Source: Gnetum montanum
Lineage: Eukaryota > Streptophyta > Gnetopsida > Gnetales > Gnetaceae
Direction: 5' to 3'
DNA: 64,000 nt
NCBI GenBank assembly: GCA_015680685.1
Contig: MNCI01026399.1
Span: 1,172,344-1,236,343 of the forward strand
Part shown: positions 48,247 to 61,374 of the stretch, piece after piece
Layout of the letters: each line of letters opens with the position of its first letter
Position numbering within the stretch: position 1 is the first letter of the stretch
Program-made: the position numbers and the translations under genes
Notes under the pieces: generated by a model
Seen by the model: only the letters and a program-made list of their open reading frames with translations
What the model was told of the DNA's origin: nothing
Databases searched by the model: none

Positions 48247-48254
48247 CTTTTAAA
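48247..48254 (-). promoter_or_regulatory. Possible TATA box for aORF-C
   Basis: Minus-strand TTTAAAAG lies in an AT-rich region about 82 nt upstream of the candidate ATG at 48165. It is weaker than the A and B boxes and has no GTTTACC inverted repeat. Confidence 0.3.
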
Positions 48255-48595
48255 CCCAAAACATTCTATTTTATTTCCTCTTATTTTATTTTCTCTCACT
48301 TTATTTTATTTTATTTATTTAAATCTCACCATGTTTAAAATTTGTTTTCATTTATGTTGGCCTATATTCCTCATTATTCTAGGCTCTAGAGATGAGGCCA
48401 AAAACAAGAAAATAATGATTATGCAAAGGAAGAGATGAAAAGTTAAACTCAAAAATATATACATACATATATAAACATTTCAAAAATTCATAAAAATTTT
48501 TAAAGTCTCATAAACTTATTGTTCTCACAAAATTTTAAAAATAAAAAAAAATGCTCTATGCACTTAGTCCGAATGACAAGTCAACATGAATATCT

Positions 48596-48682
48596 TTTGG
48601 CTTGGTATGGCCTAAAACTGCCATTTGGCCCGGTATGGCCTAAAACTGCCATTTGGCCCAGTATGGCCTAAAACTATCATGA
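48596..48682 (+). repeat. 28-bp tandem repeat, three copies, upstream of RT in C
   Basis: Three nearly perfect units of GGCCCGGTATGGCCTAAAAC plus TGCCATTT. The position is equivalent to 15530-15965 in A and the core CCTAAAACT is shared. Confidence 0.9.
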
Positions 48683-48801
48683 TTACTGCTGCATCTCCTA
48701 ATTTTTTCAGTGCATAGTTTGATTACCCTATGTTCATTTACATTTAGTAACTCTTCCACCAAGAGGATGTCTCTTACTTTTCTCTCGGTTTAAATTGGCA
48801 G

Positions 48802-49470
48802 GAGCAAGTACATGGCCACCAAGAATATCCTTCCAACATTGTCTCTCAGTGGACCATATGGGAAGGTAAAAGGAGCAATCAACCCAGAATCCTTGGATCT
48901 AGACCCATCCACCTATACCAATTTAATAGCCTCCACTCAAGAAATGTCAGACTGGCTTAAAAACATAACTAAGACTCTAGATCTAGAAGTTGATAATATC
49001 ACTGAAGATCCTCTAGTTGAAATCCCCATTACTATAGTCAATGGCAAAGCTAGGACATTGAAACTAAGCACCCTACTGGACTCACAACTTGTCAACGACA
49101 TCACTCAAGTATTAAAAGACAACATAAATACCTTTGCATGATCATATATCGACATGCTAGGATTAGACCCCTGAATCATCCAACAAAACATCATTCTCGA
49201 TGAAAAAATTAAACCAGTGAAATAAAAGGCACATAAGGTTAGACCTAAGGTGGCTTTGGCAATCCATGCTGAAATCACAAAGCTCTACCAAGCTAGTTTC
49301 ATCTAGGCTGTTGACTATTCTGATTGGGTATCAAACATTGTTGTAGTCCCTAAGAAGAATGGTAGTATACACATATGCATCGACTTCTATGACCTTAACA
49401 CAGCCACTATAAAGGATGAATTCCCGCTACCTAGCATTGATCAACTTATTGACACAACTGCTTTAATTGC
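48802..49470 (+). pseudogene. pol: Truncated reverse transcriptase N-part of element C
   Basis: Follows a candidate splice acceptor (AG 48800-48801). LPTLSLSGPYGKVKG, EDPLVEIPITIVNGKARTLK, then RT blocks LYQASFI, DWVSNIVVVPKKNGSI, EFPLPSIDQLIDTTA. The frame then jumps straight into RNase H: about 750 bp, including the fingers-palm boundary and catalytic YVDD, are missing compared with B. This copy cannot encode an active RT. Confidence 0.88.
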
Positions 49471-51564
49471 CTAAGCCATGCTTTAATTGCTTATGAACAA
49501 TGATACAATGACGTAGAGAAATCATGCCTTACCTTCATCTTCGCCTTGAAGAAATGGTGGCATTATCTCTTCTACAACCAAGTTTACATCATTTGCAAGG
49601 ATAATGTACTTCGTGCCATCACTAACAACATGTACGAGTCAAGTAGGATAGCTAGGTGGAAAGCGATGATCGTAGAGTTTGACCTACACTATGTTGCTCA
49701 ATCTTCCACAAAAGGTCAAGTAATAGTCACACAATTAGCCATCTCGCCAACACATGATCAGGCAATAGTTAACCCTGAGTTCTTCGATGAGATTTTTAAC
49801 AGTATAGAAACCATACCTAACAACTATGAGGCAATCCTCTATTTCGATGGAGCTTCAACCTCCCAAGGAGGAAGTGCTGTAGCTATTTTAACATACCCCT
49901 TTGGAGAAATCCAACCCTTCACCTACTGATTGAAATTTCCCTGTACTATCAAGGTGGTAGAATACGAAGGTGTTCTTAGAGGTCTTCAAGCAGCATTAAC
50001 TTTGGGAATCACATGTCTCATAGTTCGCGGTGATTCATAGTTAGTCATTAATCAAGTCACTGAAGTTTAAGCATGCAAAGCTCTCCATTTGCAACTGTAT
50101 TGTGATTTGACCAAACATCTACTGAGGCAACTAGTAGAAATTGATATACAGCATGTCCCTAGAAGCAAAAACACCATCGCCGATGCACTTGCTACACTAG
50201 CCTTAAACATGACACCTGAAATGTTCCATGCGTTGCCTAGTTCTATAGAAAATTGTGCCGAACCTATAATTAACACTCTTGACGAAATGCCTATAGCATC
50301 TATTAGCAAAACACATGCAATAGAATGGTACTATGACATAAAAGAGTACCTTTTAAGAGGCGAACCTCCACAACACTTGACAAATGCTCAAAAGGATGCC
50401 GTGCGAAAATGTTCCCGACAATATGTGTTAATAGGAGACACCTTGTGTCGCAAATCCTATGAAGGCATTCTACTAATGTGCATTACTAGCATTGATGGTG
50501 AAACAATTGTAGAACAAGTCCATGAAGGAATTTTTGGAGGGCACATACCACCCAAAGCAATGACAACAAAGATTAGGCACTTAGGCTACCACTGGCCACA
50601 CATGGAGTATGATTGCATTTCCAAGGTCAGAACATGTGACATTTTCCAAAAGCATGGTAATCTAATACATTTGCCATCTAATGAATTACATACAACACAA
50701 ATCACATGGCCATTCCAAAAATGGGGATTAGACTTAATTGGACTGATAATGCCATCATCCTCTACGGGACATAGCTTTATTATCATTACAACTAAATAAT
50801 TCACAAAATGGGTAGAAGCTATTCCCCTTAGGAAGACCACTTCAAAACATATTTGCACTTTCATAATAGAAAATATTGTGACTTGCTTTGGTATTCCGAT
50901 GACCATCGTTATTGACAATGGGCCACAGTTCAGCAGTGCAGATACTAAAAGCTTTTTTGAAAGCTTGGGTATTAAACATGCATTTTCATCACCTTAATAC
51001 CCATAGAGCAATGGTCAAGTAGAGGCTACAAATAATATTGTCATCATGGTGCTCAAAAGGATGCTAAATCAGAGCAAGAAATGATGGCATGAACAATTAG
51101 TCTATGCATTGTGGGCATATAGAACGATACATCGAACATCTATAGGTAAAACTCCATATAGTCTTGTGTACAGATCTAAACCTGTTTTACCTTTAGAGTT
51201 ATAGGTTTTCTCATTGTAGATAGCTCTCTTGGGCCTCCTCGATGAAGGTCAAAATAATGAATTGCTCATTGTTGAGCTTGACTCGGTGGAGGAAGAACGT
51301 GTGTGAATGCTTGATCAAATTAAGTGGTACCAGAAACAACAGCGGTAATGACACAAACATGATCTACACAAGCACCCCATCAAAGAAGGAGACTTAGTCC
51401 TTAAAGCCCCCCGTGAACATCTAGACAAATTCTCAGCCAACTGGGAAGGGCCTTACTTAGTCACCAAGGTGTACAATAATGGCGCATTTAAACTTGCTGA
51501 CATGGATGGGAATGAGTTTGCTAATCCTACAAATCACCTGTACCTAAAACGGTACTATGTCTAA
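49471..51564 (+). pseudogene. pol: RNase H, second RNase H and integrase of element C
   Basis: First RNase H remnant: LIAYEQ then FALKKWWHYLFYNQ, SRIARWKAMIVEFDLHYVAQ. Second RNase H: AILYFDGASTSQGGSAVAIL, VVEYEGVLRGLQAALTLG, LVINQVTEV, DIQHVPRSKNTIADALATLA (best copy in the window). Integrase from about 50370: VHEGIFGGHIPPKA, CDIFQKH, WGLDLIGLI, VIDNGPQFSS, NGQVEATNN. The C-terminal NHLYLKRYYV stops at 51562-51564. A 236-codon open stretch spans 50089-50799. Several later stops. Confidence 0.9.
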
Positions 51565-51574
51565 TGAACTTGAG

Positions 51575-51990
51575 GTACAGAACAGTCCTAGCATCATGAC
51601 TTAAAACTGATACCATAGAATAGTCCTGGCATCATGACTTAAAAATGATACCACAAAATAGTCATGGCATCATGACTTAAAACTGATACCACAAACCAGT
51701 CCTGGCATCACGACTTAAAACTAATACCATAGAATGTCTTGGAGTCATGAAAATAAACCAACACCACAGAGCTCTGTCTGGTATGACGCTAAACTGCCAC
51801 ATCTGTCCGCCATGACATGAAACTAGCATCTAGAGTCGACTAAGACTATAAACTGGTTTGCCTCTTCACAGTCTGCTACAACTATAAACTAGCAACGCAC
51901 CGTCCGCTGCAATGCTAAACTGGCACCGTCCTAAGGGTTATGATGTGAAACTAACCTGCAACAATCCACTACGACTATAAACTAGTGATA
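51575..51990 (+). repeat. Tandem arrays after integrase C (38-bp and about 30-bp units)
   Basis: Four to five 38-bp units (ATCATGACTTAAAACTGATA plus CCATAGAATAGTCCTGGC) at about 51590-51760, then looser units with TATAAACTGG or TAAACTGGCA up to 51990. Same position as in A and B but a different main unit. Confidence 0.87.
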
Positions 51991-53184
51991 TCATTGATGA
52001 CCAGGCAAAACTTGAAAAGATGTGTTGCTACAATTGGCTGTTCATGTTCCACAAAGACTTGTTGCATAATTTATCTCATGGACCCTAAGAATGATGGTGC
52101 TGTTCATGATTCTATTTGCTTTGAAAATTGCACGTGGTGGCTCCATCTCCTTGTTTAAAGTGCTTAGTTAACCGATTCATTTATGTTTTTTCTTGTCTTC
52201 TTGGAGTTGTTTTTGTAGGATGACACGCCTGAGGCATTCGTGCATAGATGTGCTTCATCGTGACAACAAGGTATCACATTTTTCCTAACGCATGTAACTG
52301 GGTTAACCAAACTGTTCATAAGTACATTCCCAACTCCTGATACATCCCCTATTTCCCCATCATGCCCCCCTTATCCTATTCAATTACATCCCCTAGATAC
52401 ATTGTATCCTACTCACCTCAAAACCCTTGATACATTGTTGCACACTGTAACTCCCTAAGCAGTTACAATGTAAAGCATAGTATACGATGCATGACACAAA
52501 ATGCAAGCACTCGAACATGAGTACAGCACTAAAAATAAGCTCTTTCAAAAAGACCAAAGAGAAAAAGAAAAAGAAAAGAAAAAGAAAAACAAAACAAAGA
52601 AAAAACAAAAGAAAAGAGAAAAGAACAAAAAGAAAGAGAACAAAAATATCAAAGGGCAAAATGCACGGAAAATGTCTTCATGACCCCGTTAACATCATAA
52701 ACCATAGGTTATTGGATCTTCTCATACAAACCCCAGGTGAGAAGGCAATTATCTTGGAAAAACAGTTACATTCGTATCTCAAAGAGATCATGTTGCACAT
52801 CATTGCGTGGCTTTGGCTGTTCATAACGGGCCTCGTAAACACTCTATAAGAGTCCTGTTTCTCCAAAGAACGTACCTCCTATGTCTTGGCTCTGAGTCTG
52901 CTAAACATTGGCTATTGACAAGGATCAAAGATATAGCTCATTCGCATGAGAGCATTCCTCTCCCACAATTATGGTAGCAATTATCACCCTTAATCAACTC
53001 ATGGCCTCCCTTGGTTACAACCAATCCCCTCGCATCTTGAACTACATCTCATCAATCCCATGTACTTTTGAAAACGGTGCAATGAAATCCAGCTAACGGC
53101 CAACTGATAATGCTTGGCACTTAGTTGTTCATGGTGGTTTTCACTTCTTTGTCGATGCCTCTCGGGTGGATTCCCCCAGACGTC
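51991..53184 (+). other. 3' UTR of element C with purine tract and splice acceptor
   Basis: A pyrimidine-rich acceptor ending TTTTTGTAG (AG 52217-52218) is followed by an ATG encoding MTRLRHSC, parallel to A and B. A purine-only tract rich in AAAGA spans about 52545-52655. No conserved long ORF; the Lys-rich frame over the purine tract is compositional. Confidence 0.6.
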
Positions 53185-53200
53185 AACAAAGAGGGGCCAA
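53185..53200 (+). promoter_or_regulatory. Polypurine tract of element C
   Basis: AACAAAGAGGGGCCAA, adjoining the 3' LTR; same core as in A and B. Confidence 0.85.
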
Positions 53201-54824
53201 TGAAACACCACTAATTTTGGCCTAGCACTTTGAAATGAGAATGAATCAAGCCCTTTCAAAGTTTCAGGAGGCAAAATTTGACTAAGGCATGGAACTCACG
53301 CCCAGCTTGCTCAAGCCAGCTTGCTCATCCCGTCAAGCTAGCCTGCCCTCAACGTGAGTAACTACAACAGCTTTAGGATCAAGTCAAAAATGGTCAAATT
53401 TGAAGCGTGAGTGCAGTGTGAGCAACTTTTAGAAGCTTAAAACTGAGTCAAAATGATCAGATTTCCAAGGTGCAAGTCATTCTCAGGGTTCACTATTGAC
53501 AACTATGGATCCCAGCCTCCTGAATTCCAGAGTTCAAGTCCAAAAATTACAGGTTTTTATAGCTCACGCTGTGGTCACACTACAGCTCACGCTGTGCTCA
53601 CACTACACTCATGCTGGTAGTGTGAGTCCAGCATGAGCTACCGAAGGTAGCTCAAAACAAGTTACTTTCAAGCTTAGTTTCTGATTTTCAGATCACTCTC
53701 AGGGTCAATCACAGTTAGACAGTGGTTACACTCAAGAATCAAGCTTCAAAAATTTAAATTTGGAGTGAAATGCATAATTTTCAAGTCACTCACGCTAAGG
53801 ACACACTGGCAACATGAGTGTAGCATGAGTGCAGCGTGAGCATGCTGAGATCATGCCAAGACAAGATCAACTCACGCTGGAAATTCTAGTCAAGCAAAGA
53901 AGCCTCAAACAACCATAGAGCCACTCAGATCGACATCCTGCAATAGCTAATTCAGAAATCCAAAAGTTTCAAGTGAGCCAGTATCATTTCATTGTACAGT
54001 ATCATTTCATTATAAATGTTCATCATTTGTGAGCTTGTCGAGCTCTTACACTTCGAATTGTATGTGCCATGAGCATAAGCTAGCTTGAGTAAGTTAGCAC
54101 ATGCTGTAAGATATAATGTACCTGGTCAAAAACATAGCTTGCCCACACACGTCTAACTCACATACAGCTGTCCATCGGACACGTGTCACACGATTAATTT
54201 TTCTCTCAGTTCTTACCCGTTGATTCCATCCATGAATTCTGCACCCAAGCCCAGCCAAACCCTATAAATACCCTATCAGCTCACATAAACTCAGACCTGC
54301 AATTTTGTAGTTTGAAAACTTAGGAAACTCATACCAACAATCCTTGGGCACTTGGGCACACTTGACTCCTAGCATCCAAGCACATCTGAAACACATCACA
54401 TCACCTCGGGGCATTGCGCTTGACTTTCCATCCACACGTGTAGCTATGCTTTGACCAGTGCACATCTTTTCTAAGCAATATAATACAATTCGTTTTACTA
54501 GCCATTATATTGTTTGCTCTGTTTTACGTTCAGTTTACATTTTGTTTATGTCCTGTTTACAATACCAGTTCTGTATACATTTCTGTTCACATTTCGTGTG
54601 CACTTTTTACGTTTTAAAACATTAGTTATGATAACCCCAGCACAAGCCATGGTTTACACTTGAGGAAGTCCTTAGTTGATTTGCATGTAGACCATCCAAG
54701 GCACTCTACCTTCATTTTTTCTCTAGCTTGCCCTCAGGCGAAGGTAGGGTCAGCTGTGTCTGCCCAACGATCTTTCGGTGTTTTTTTCCTTTCTAGCCTT
54801 ACACCGACGATTTAGGTCAGTACA
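53201..54824 (+). repeat. 3' LTR of element C (1624 bp)
   Basis: Starts TGAAACACCACTAATTTT and ends GGTCAGTACA. TATAAATA at 54263-54270. It has an extra CTCACGCTG-rich stretch (53570-53640) absent from the 5' LTR, which explains the length difference. Confidence 0.93.
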
Positions 54825-57800
54825 AGAAATATCTAATTAGAATTGGTAGACCAATCTGTCACTATTCCATTGGGACTAGTAGAAGATACTGTGACCACTA
54901 TCTATGTGTGGTCTTATCCTACTGATTTCCTAGTGAATCAAGGTGGAGAGCTATAAAGGAAACTTTCCAATCATCATGGGATGGACATAGCTTAACACTA
55001 TTGATGCAAGAATGGACATTAGAGATCTTTCCCTAGAAATATCTAAAGAAAATACATTTGGAAAGATCAAGAAGAAGTGAGTTCCATGCATCTTGTACAA
55101 CGATATAGGGTGTAATTATGTGTAGAAACTCTAGGCAGTGCAACAAGCATCCATTTTTGCATGTAAGCAGTGTGCACCAGAAGTAGAAATTCAATAGTGA
55201 CTATACGTAGTAGCCATGAAACAAGAGGGTACCCAGTGGTCGACCATTGATTCTAAGAGCAGCACACTTTGCATGGAACCAATCAAGAGCCTAACATGCA
55301 CATATGTTGTAGGCATGAATGAACTAGAGCAAGTTCATCACCAACTCTTTGATGATGCAAATGATGATACCTATTGGGGAGAGTTGGAAATTCCTAAAAA
55401 TCTCAAGAAAGAGCCCCTTGAACTAAAAACTCTATTGGTTGTCATGGAATATGTGTTCTTAAAAAATAGAAAGTTGATCATAATCAATGTAAATATTGCT
55501 CTAGAATAGAAAAATATGTCATTAAATGTGGTTGAAAAATGGTTAATAGCCTTTGCCTAGTCATATCTTGAACTCATAGGGATTGATCCTAGGATATGCT
55601 AGCATCATATCTATACTGATCTGGCCATGAAGCTAAAGAGGTAGCCACAAAGGCAATTGAATCCCAAACTAAAGTAGATCATCAAGGAAGAAATTAAATA
55701 ACTTCTTAAAGTGGGGTTCATTTATCCCATTACGGATAGTGAGTAGGTTAGTCCACTTATGATTATGCTAAAGAAAGATGGCAAGTGGTGGGTCTACATC
55801 GATTTTTGGCTACCAAATATGGCAACATTCAAGGACCATTTTACATTACCATTTGTTGATCAGGTGTTAAACACAATATCTGGGCATTGCTACTATAGTT
55901 TTTTGGATGGTTATAGTGGCTATAACCAAATCTAGATCGCACCAAAGGACTAGGCCAAGACAACATTTCAAAGTCCTTGGGAGACTTTTGCATATCACAA
56001 GATGCCATTTGGTCTATGCAATGTCCTTGCTACATTCCAATGCTTGGTCCTAAGCATTTTTCAACAACAAATTAGTAGCAGTGTGGAAGTCTTCATAGAT
56101 GACTTCTTTACTTATGGAGCTACATTTGAATAAGCCTTGAACCACCTTGAGTAAGTGCTAAAAAGATGTGTTGAAACAAATTTGCGGCTCAATTGGAAAA
56201 AGAGTCATCTGATCGTCTAGGAAGGTAATATGTTGGGGCACAAAATATTACAAGTAGGAATTGAGGTAGACCGTGATAAAATAAGGGTAATCCAAGAAAT
56301 AACTTGCCAACCAGAAACTATCAAAGATGTTTGGTCATTCCTTGAACATATTAGCTACTACTGAAAATTCATAAATAATTTTTCTAAGATTGCAAAATTG
56401 TTGGTGGAGCTAACAAAGAAAGATGCTCCAGTTGTATGGACTGTGGAATGTTAAAAAGCATTCCAACAGCTATAAGACAAACTTTTAGAAACTTGAATTC
56501 TACAAGCACTTGACTGGTCCAAACCATTTCATGTCATGATAGATGCATCAAATTATGCCTTGGGAGTTATGCTTATGTAGATGGATGAAAAGAAATGTTT
56601 ATATTACATCCACTATGCTAGCTAAAGCATTATGGATGCATAATTAAACTACACCACTATAGAAAAAGATGGTAGTTATGTTTGCTCTTAAGAAGTTTAG
56701 GCATGATGTGCTTGGATACAAAGTGTTTGTGCACACAGATCACAATGCCATCCATTTCTTGATAAAAAAGCCAATGGTGAGCCCTCATGTCATATGATGG
56801 TTGGTGATCTTACAAGAATTTGATCTTATGATGGTGGATTGAAAGGGTGCTAAGAATGTGGTTGCCACCCACTTTTCAAAGTTGTGATGGAACAATAAAT
56901 AGGAAGAAAGTCCATTAACTGATACATTTCTTGATGAACCCCTCTTTGTTGGGGCTATAATTGAACAATTGCCCAATGAGTCTAAATGGTATGATGGCAT
57001 TCTCATCTATCTTCTCACTCAAGAGATGCCACAAGGATTGGACCACTAGAAGAAACAACAGTTTCTTCACCAAGTGAAATGCTTCTTGGAGATCAACAGA
57101 CAAATCTACAAGGTATGCACTGATGGCCTAGTTCAATGGTGTGTCCCTGATGCTAACCAACTATGCATTCTCCAAGATGCTCATGAAGGTCCTTACAGAG
57201 GCCACTATGTTGGGAGATGCATGGCCATTAAGATCCTGATGGCAGGGTACTACTAGCCAATAATCTTTAGGGATTCTCACCAATATGTCTGCTCTTGTGA
57301 ATGCTACCAATGAGATGGTGGAATTATTGCTCAAATGGAGGGACCTCAATAATGGATTCAACCATTGGAACCCTTCGACATCTAGGGTATTGATTTCATG
57401 GTCCCATCACATCGATGTCAAATGGAAAGGCATACATCATAGTTGTTGTTGACTATTGTATGAAATTGGCAAAAGTAGTAGCTGCCATCAATTGCACATA
57501 TTCTACTGCTACTTGGTTTGTATAATAAAATGTTGTAAACAATTTTGGTATGCCATGTGCATTAATTTCTGATAATAAAATGCACTTTATAGGAACTAAT
57601 TTTTGGAACCTTATGCAACACCTAGGGGTTGAGCATAAACTCACAACACCCTATCACCCCTAAGCTAATGGTCAAGCTGAGGTTACAAATAGGGAAATCA
57701 CAAAGATACTAACAAGAACTACTAGCAAATATAAGAAAGACTGGAGCACAAAACTCAACAATGCCCTTTGGGCCTACTTCTCAACATGGAAACTTCCTAG

Positions 57801-58205
57801 AGGCTATTATCCCTATGAGTTGGTGTACAAAAAATTACCAACACTCCTTGTTCAATCTGAACTTCATATACTTTTAATAGCCTATGGCCTTGACCTTGAC
57901 TTAGCACAAAAAGAAAGATTAATGACTCTCAACTTGCTTGATAAAAACTGATTGGTGGTGCTATTATCTAACAAATTGCACAAGGCATTCAACAAAAAGT
58001 GCCATAACCTTAGAATAAAGAAAGTCAAAATTCAACTAGAAGATAAGGTTCTCTACTAGAACCCCACACACATACCTCAACAAACTAAGTTTCAGACATT
58101 GTGCGAAGGACCTTATACAATTTATGAAACTTTTCCTTCTGGGGCCATGATGATCTACAAACCTAAAAGTCCAAACAAGAAACATTTGATCAACATTCAA
58201 TAAGT
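54825..58205 (+). pseudogene. pol: protease C-part and pol of Athila-like element D, decayed
   Basis: Resumes the D protease (DQSVTIPLGLVEDTV at about 54850). An open frame at 55216-55509 is the protease-RT linker. RT: GFIYPITDS, SFLDGYSGYNQ, MPFGLCNVLATFQC, catalytic VFIDDFFTYG (about 56085), LGHKILQVGIEVDRDKI. RNase H: PFHVMIDASNYALGVML, NYTTIEKD. Integrase: zinc region HEGPYRGHYVGR, GIDFMVPS, LISDNKMHF-like block, ANGQAEVTNRE. It ends about 58205. FGLCN and FIDDF place it with Athila-type elements. Many stops and frameshifts. Confidence 0.87.
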
Positions 58206-60293
58206 CAAACCTTTCCACAAGCCTAAGCTAACTAATGCAACAAACATCTCATTAGATGGCCAATCACAATCAATATTTTGGATCTCTTCCTTTCAACTTA
58301 GTCATGGAGGAGCTAGCCACCCATGCTAACTATATAAGCAACTCCTTAGTTTTTCATATTTTTATTTTACATGTTTTTGTTTTACACCTTGTTACTTTTA
58401 TAACCTTTTGTTTTGCACATTCTTTATTTTACATCTTTTTGTTTTCATGTTATTAATATTTCCTAATTTTTTGTTTTACACCATCATTAGTACATTTGCT
58501 ATTTCCTGAATATTTTACACTTTATTTTATATTTTCTTTTCTTTTCTTTAATTTTGGCATGATTTTCCAACTTTTTGTTGATAAGTTTTGGGCATAGTGA
58601 TAATTTGTTTCTTGCTGGTGGTATGTACTATTCAGTTATTTGATTGTTGGTGTATGGATTCTAGCTTTGAATTTTGTTACTGATAACTAAGACATGGTTT
58701 CTTTTTCATGAAATAAGCAATGAGTTCACAACATCCACCCATCCAAAAATTGTATGGTTTTCCTTATTCTGGAAATGTGTAGACTCTTTTTCATTAATAA
58801 AACTATAACAAATTTGTGACTTTGGTAGTTTCCAGATTTGGAAAAAATTCAAAGGTTTGAATAGAGTGTGAATTCAAGGGGATTTGGTATTCTTTGTGCC
58901 TTTCTACTTTCTTGGGTGCATGTGTGTTTTCATGGATTTCTTACTGTTCTATGTCGATCAATAAAAGAAAGTTGAATAACTTTTTGCATGGTGTGGTTCT
59001 CATCATAAAAAAAATAAAAAAACATAAGAAAAAAAATAATGGGAATTCAAAGTAAATCCCTTAGAAAAGATAAATGGGCTACAAGCATTGGTTATGGGAC
59101 TAGAAAGATATGTTACCCATGCCTGAAGGTCCCCTCTAACTAAGGCCCTTCCTTACTTCCTACTTCTCTTTTCTTCTATAATAAGGAATGATGGTTGTTT
59201 TCTAAGCACTCTTGTATCTCAGGGTAGTAGACTAGTCTTAGAATGATGATGCAATGTCACTGAGCATGGTTGGTTTTGGTTTCGACTAATGATGGATTTT
59301 ATCAGGTCATTTACCCACAAAATTCATAAGGAACTTCATGTAACCTTAATTAGGAACTCCATTCCACACTCTCTCATCCACGTATGCTTTCCATGTCTCA
59401 CCCCACTGCTAGTTTCATGTTCTTGTTTAATGTTCTAGTTTGATGTGTCGAAATTCTTAGGTAGTTTCTTCTTGGTTTTTGTACTTAACTTTTGATAACC
59501 ATTAATCATCCATGGAGCCCATGAATTCCTTGGTTTAAACTTATGCAAGAGCATAAAAGGCTTGCGCCTACTTTGGGAAGGACCCACTTGCATATCTTTT
59601 GGTTGGGTTAGTTAAGTTCTTTATCCTTAGACATTCTCATAATCAAATCCTTTTGCATTTCCCATCAACGACATCTAATTATGCACATCTTCACAACATT
59701 TTTTAGTGAACTTTCCTTTTTATTGTTGTGAATTCTTACACCCTCTTCAAATATTTCCTTGTGTAGAACTTTTTCCAATTTAATGTACTGCTTATTCATG
59801 TTACCTTATTTATCAATCTTCCTGCTAACACTACTAATGAAATCAATCCACCATAATCACAACCTAGATGAGTGCAACCATTGATGAGATGAGGTACTTC
59901 AAAGCTATATGTTATTCATTGCACAGTAATCCATGATTTTGTTGTGATTATAGTGGAAAGCATGGACTAGAAGTGGAACTATCCTCACCAAGGATGATGC
60001 AGCAGTATTACACAACAAGGACCATTCATGATCATTGGATCTTCTCTCTTGCTCTTCAGTTGCTAAGAGGAGTTGGATGTTAGTTTTGTCCAAGGTGTTC
60101 TCTTGTCTTGTCATAAAAACCCAATTTTGTAAAAGATTGTACATTCATACACTCAGGTACTTAGGGGTCTGTTTGTTTCATCTGAGTTAGTTTGTATGTT
60201 AATCAATAATCCCATATCTTTTCAATATTTTGTAAGGAACTTGTTCCTCCTCCTCTTTACTCAAGGATGAGTTTTCATTCAATCGTGGAGGTA
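58206..60293 (+). other. Long non-coding 3' spacer of element D
   Basis: About 2.1 kb of T-rich sequence with no conserved frame; long 3' spacers are usual in Athila elements, which sometimes hold an env-like gene there. None is seen. It ends with a purine stretch GTGGAGGTA before the LTR (60286-60293). Confidence 0.6.
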
Positions 60294-61074
60294 TGATGAA
60301 TCATGTTTTGACTAGTTTTGATATCAAATATATGATATTGGAGCCTTGATATTAGATACCCAATGTTAAAGCTTAAGATGCAATGTTGAATATCTGATAT
60401 TGCAAGGTATATGCTAGCTTATAAATATAATGCTTTGGCTCATGATTTTGATATAGTTTTTATCATGGCATAGTGAAGCTCTTGCAGTTTGTAATCTCCA
60501 AAGTTAAAATATTTTCTGAATGCTTGTACTAGGAGTTTGAGTGTGTATGGATCTTTGTTCAAGCATTGATGTACCTAAGCACAACATTGTAATGGGAATA
60601 TAAATGAACCCTTTTGATAATCCTTGTAGCACTGAGAATAGATTAATGTTTCCTTTAATGCATTTGATATTCATGCACTTTACTTTAATGCACTTTAATT
60701 AGGAAATTAATTTCCAGTTGTTAATGAACACAAGCATGACCACTTCAAGCATATGTGTAATGCTTGGTAACCTAGAAACACTTAACATTTGGCAACCCAG
60801 TAGTGCTATATGTGTTTAGGATGTCTCTGTTCATTTTGGTTCTAGGAAATTAAACTTATAAAATATAAAATGATAAAAATCACATACCTTAGTTACACTT
60901 AATCATATACTTGTACCTCACAAATGGAACTAAGAAGACAACAATCATTCCAATTAGATTTCACATCTTAGAACCAGTGTACTTAAGAACTTAAGGTCTA
61001 TGGAATTTGACCAGATTGCATGTGAATTCTTATGATTCGTATGGTTGGGTGTAGGGGTACCTTGCCACTCATCA
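60294..61074 (+). repeat. 3' LTR of element D (about 781 bp)
   Basis: Starts TGATGAATCATGTTTTG after a polypurine stretch and ends GCCACTCATCA. The middle and 3' half align with the LTR at 62433-63322 (for example GGATCTTTGTTCAAGCA/GGATCTTTATTCGAGCA and GGTACCTTGCCACTCATCA). U3 contains several GATAT motifs. The start is set by the purine tract and TG; 60297 is an alternative. Confidence 0.8.
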
Positions 61075-61374
61075 AGATATGTTTTCTTGTTTATTCTTAA
61101 TTTTAGATTTTGAGTCTTTATGTTTGCTACTTGTGTTTAGTTTATGGTTATGGTTTAGAATATCCTTTTGTAGGTTCTCTGTTTGGGTCATTTTCTTAAA
61201 GTAGTAGTTGATAAGTGGGTTGGATATTTTAATGCATGTTTTGGATAGTTTTATGCTCTCATTTCTTAACCACTTGGTATCTTTTTATTTAGTGGCTATT
61301 ATTTATTTTTGCATACACTTATTTCTCAAATTTGTTGTGGGTCAATATAAGGATTATGTTAATGTTTTGAACTT

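Noticed and set aside
52487-52849. Lys/Arg-rich 120-codon frame
   Set aside because: Produced by the purine tract; no equivalent in A or B.
59905-60144. 79-codon minus-strand frame near the D 3' LTR
   Set aside because: Isolated, no motif, in the non-coding Athila spacer.
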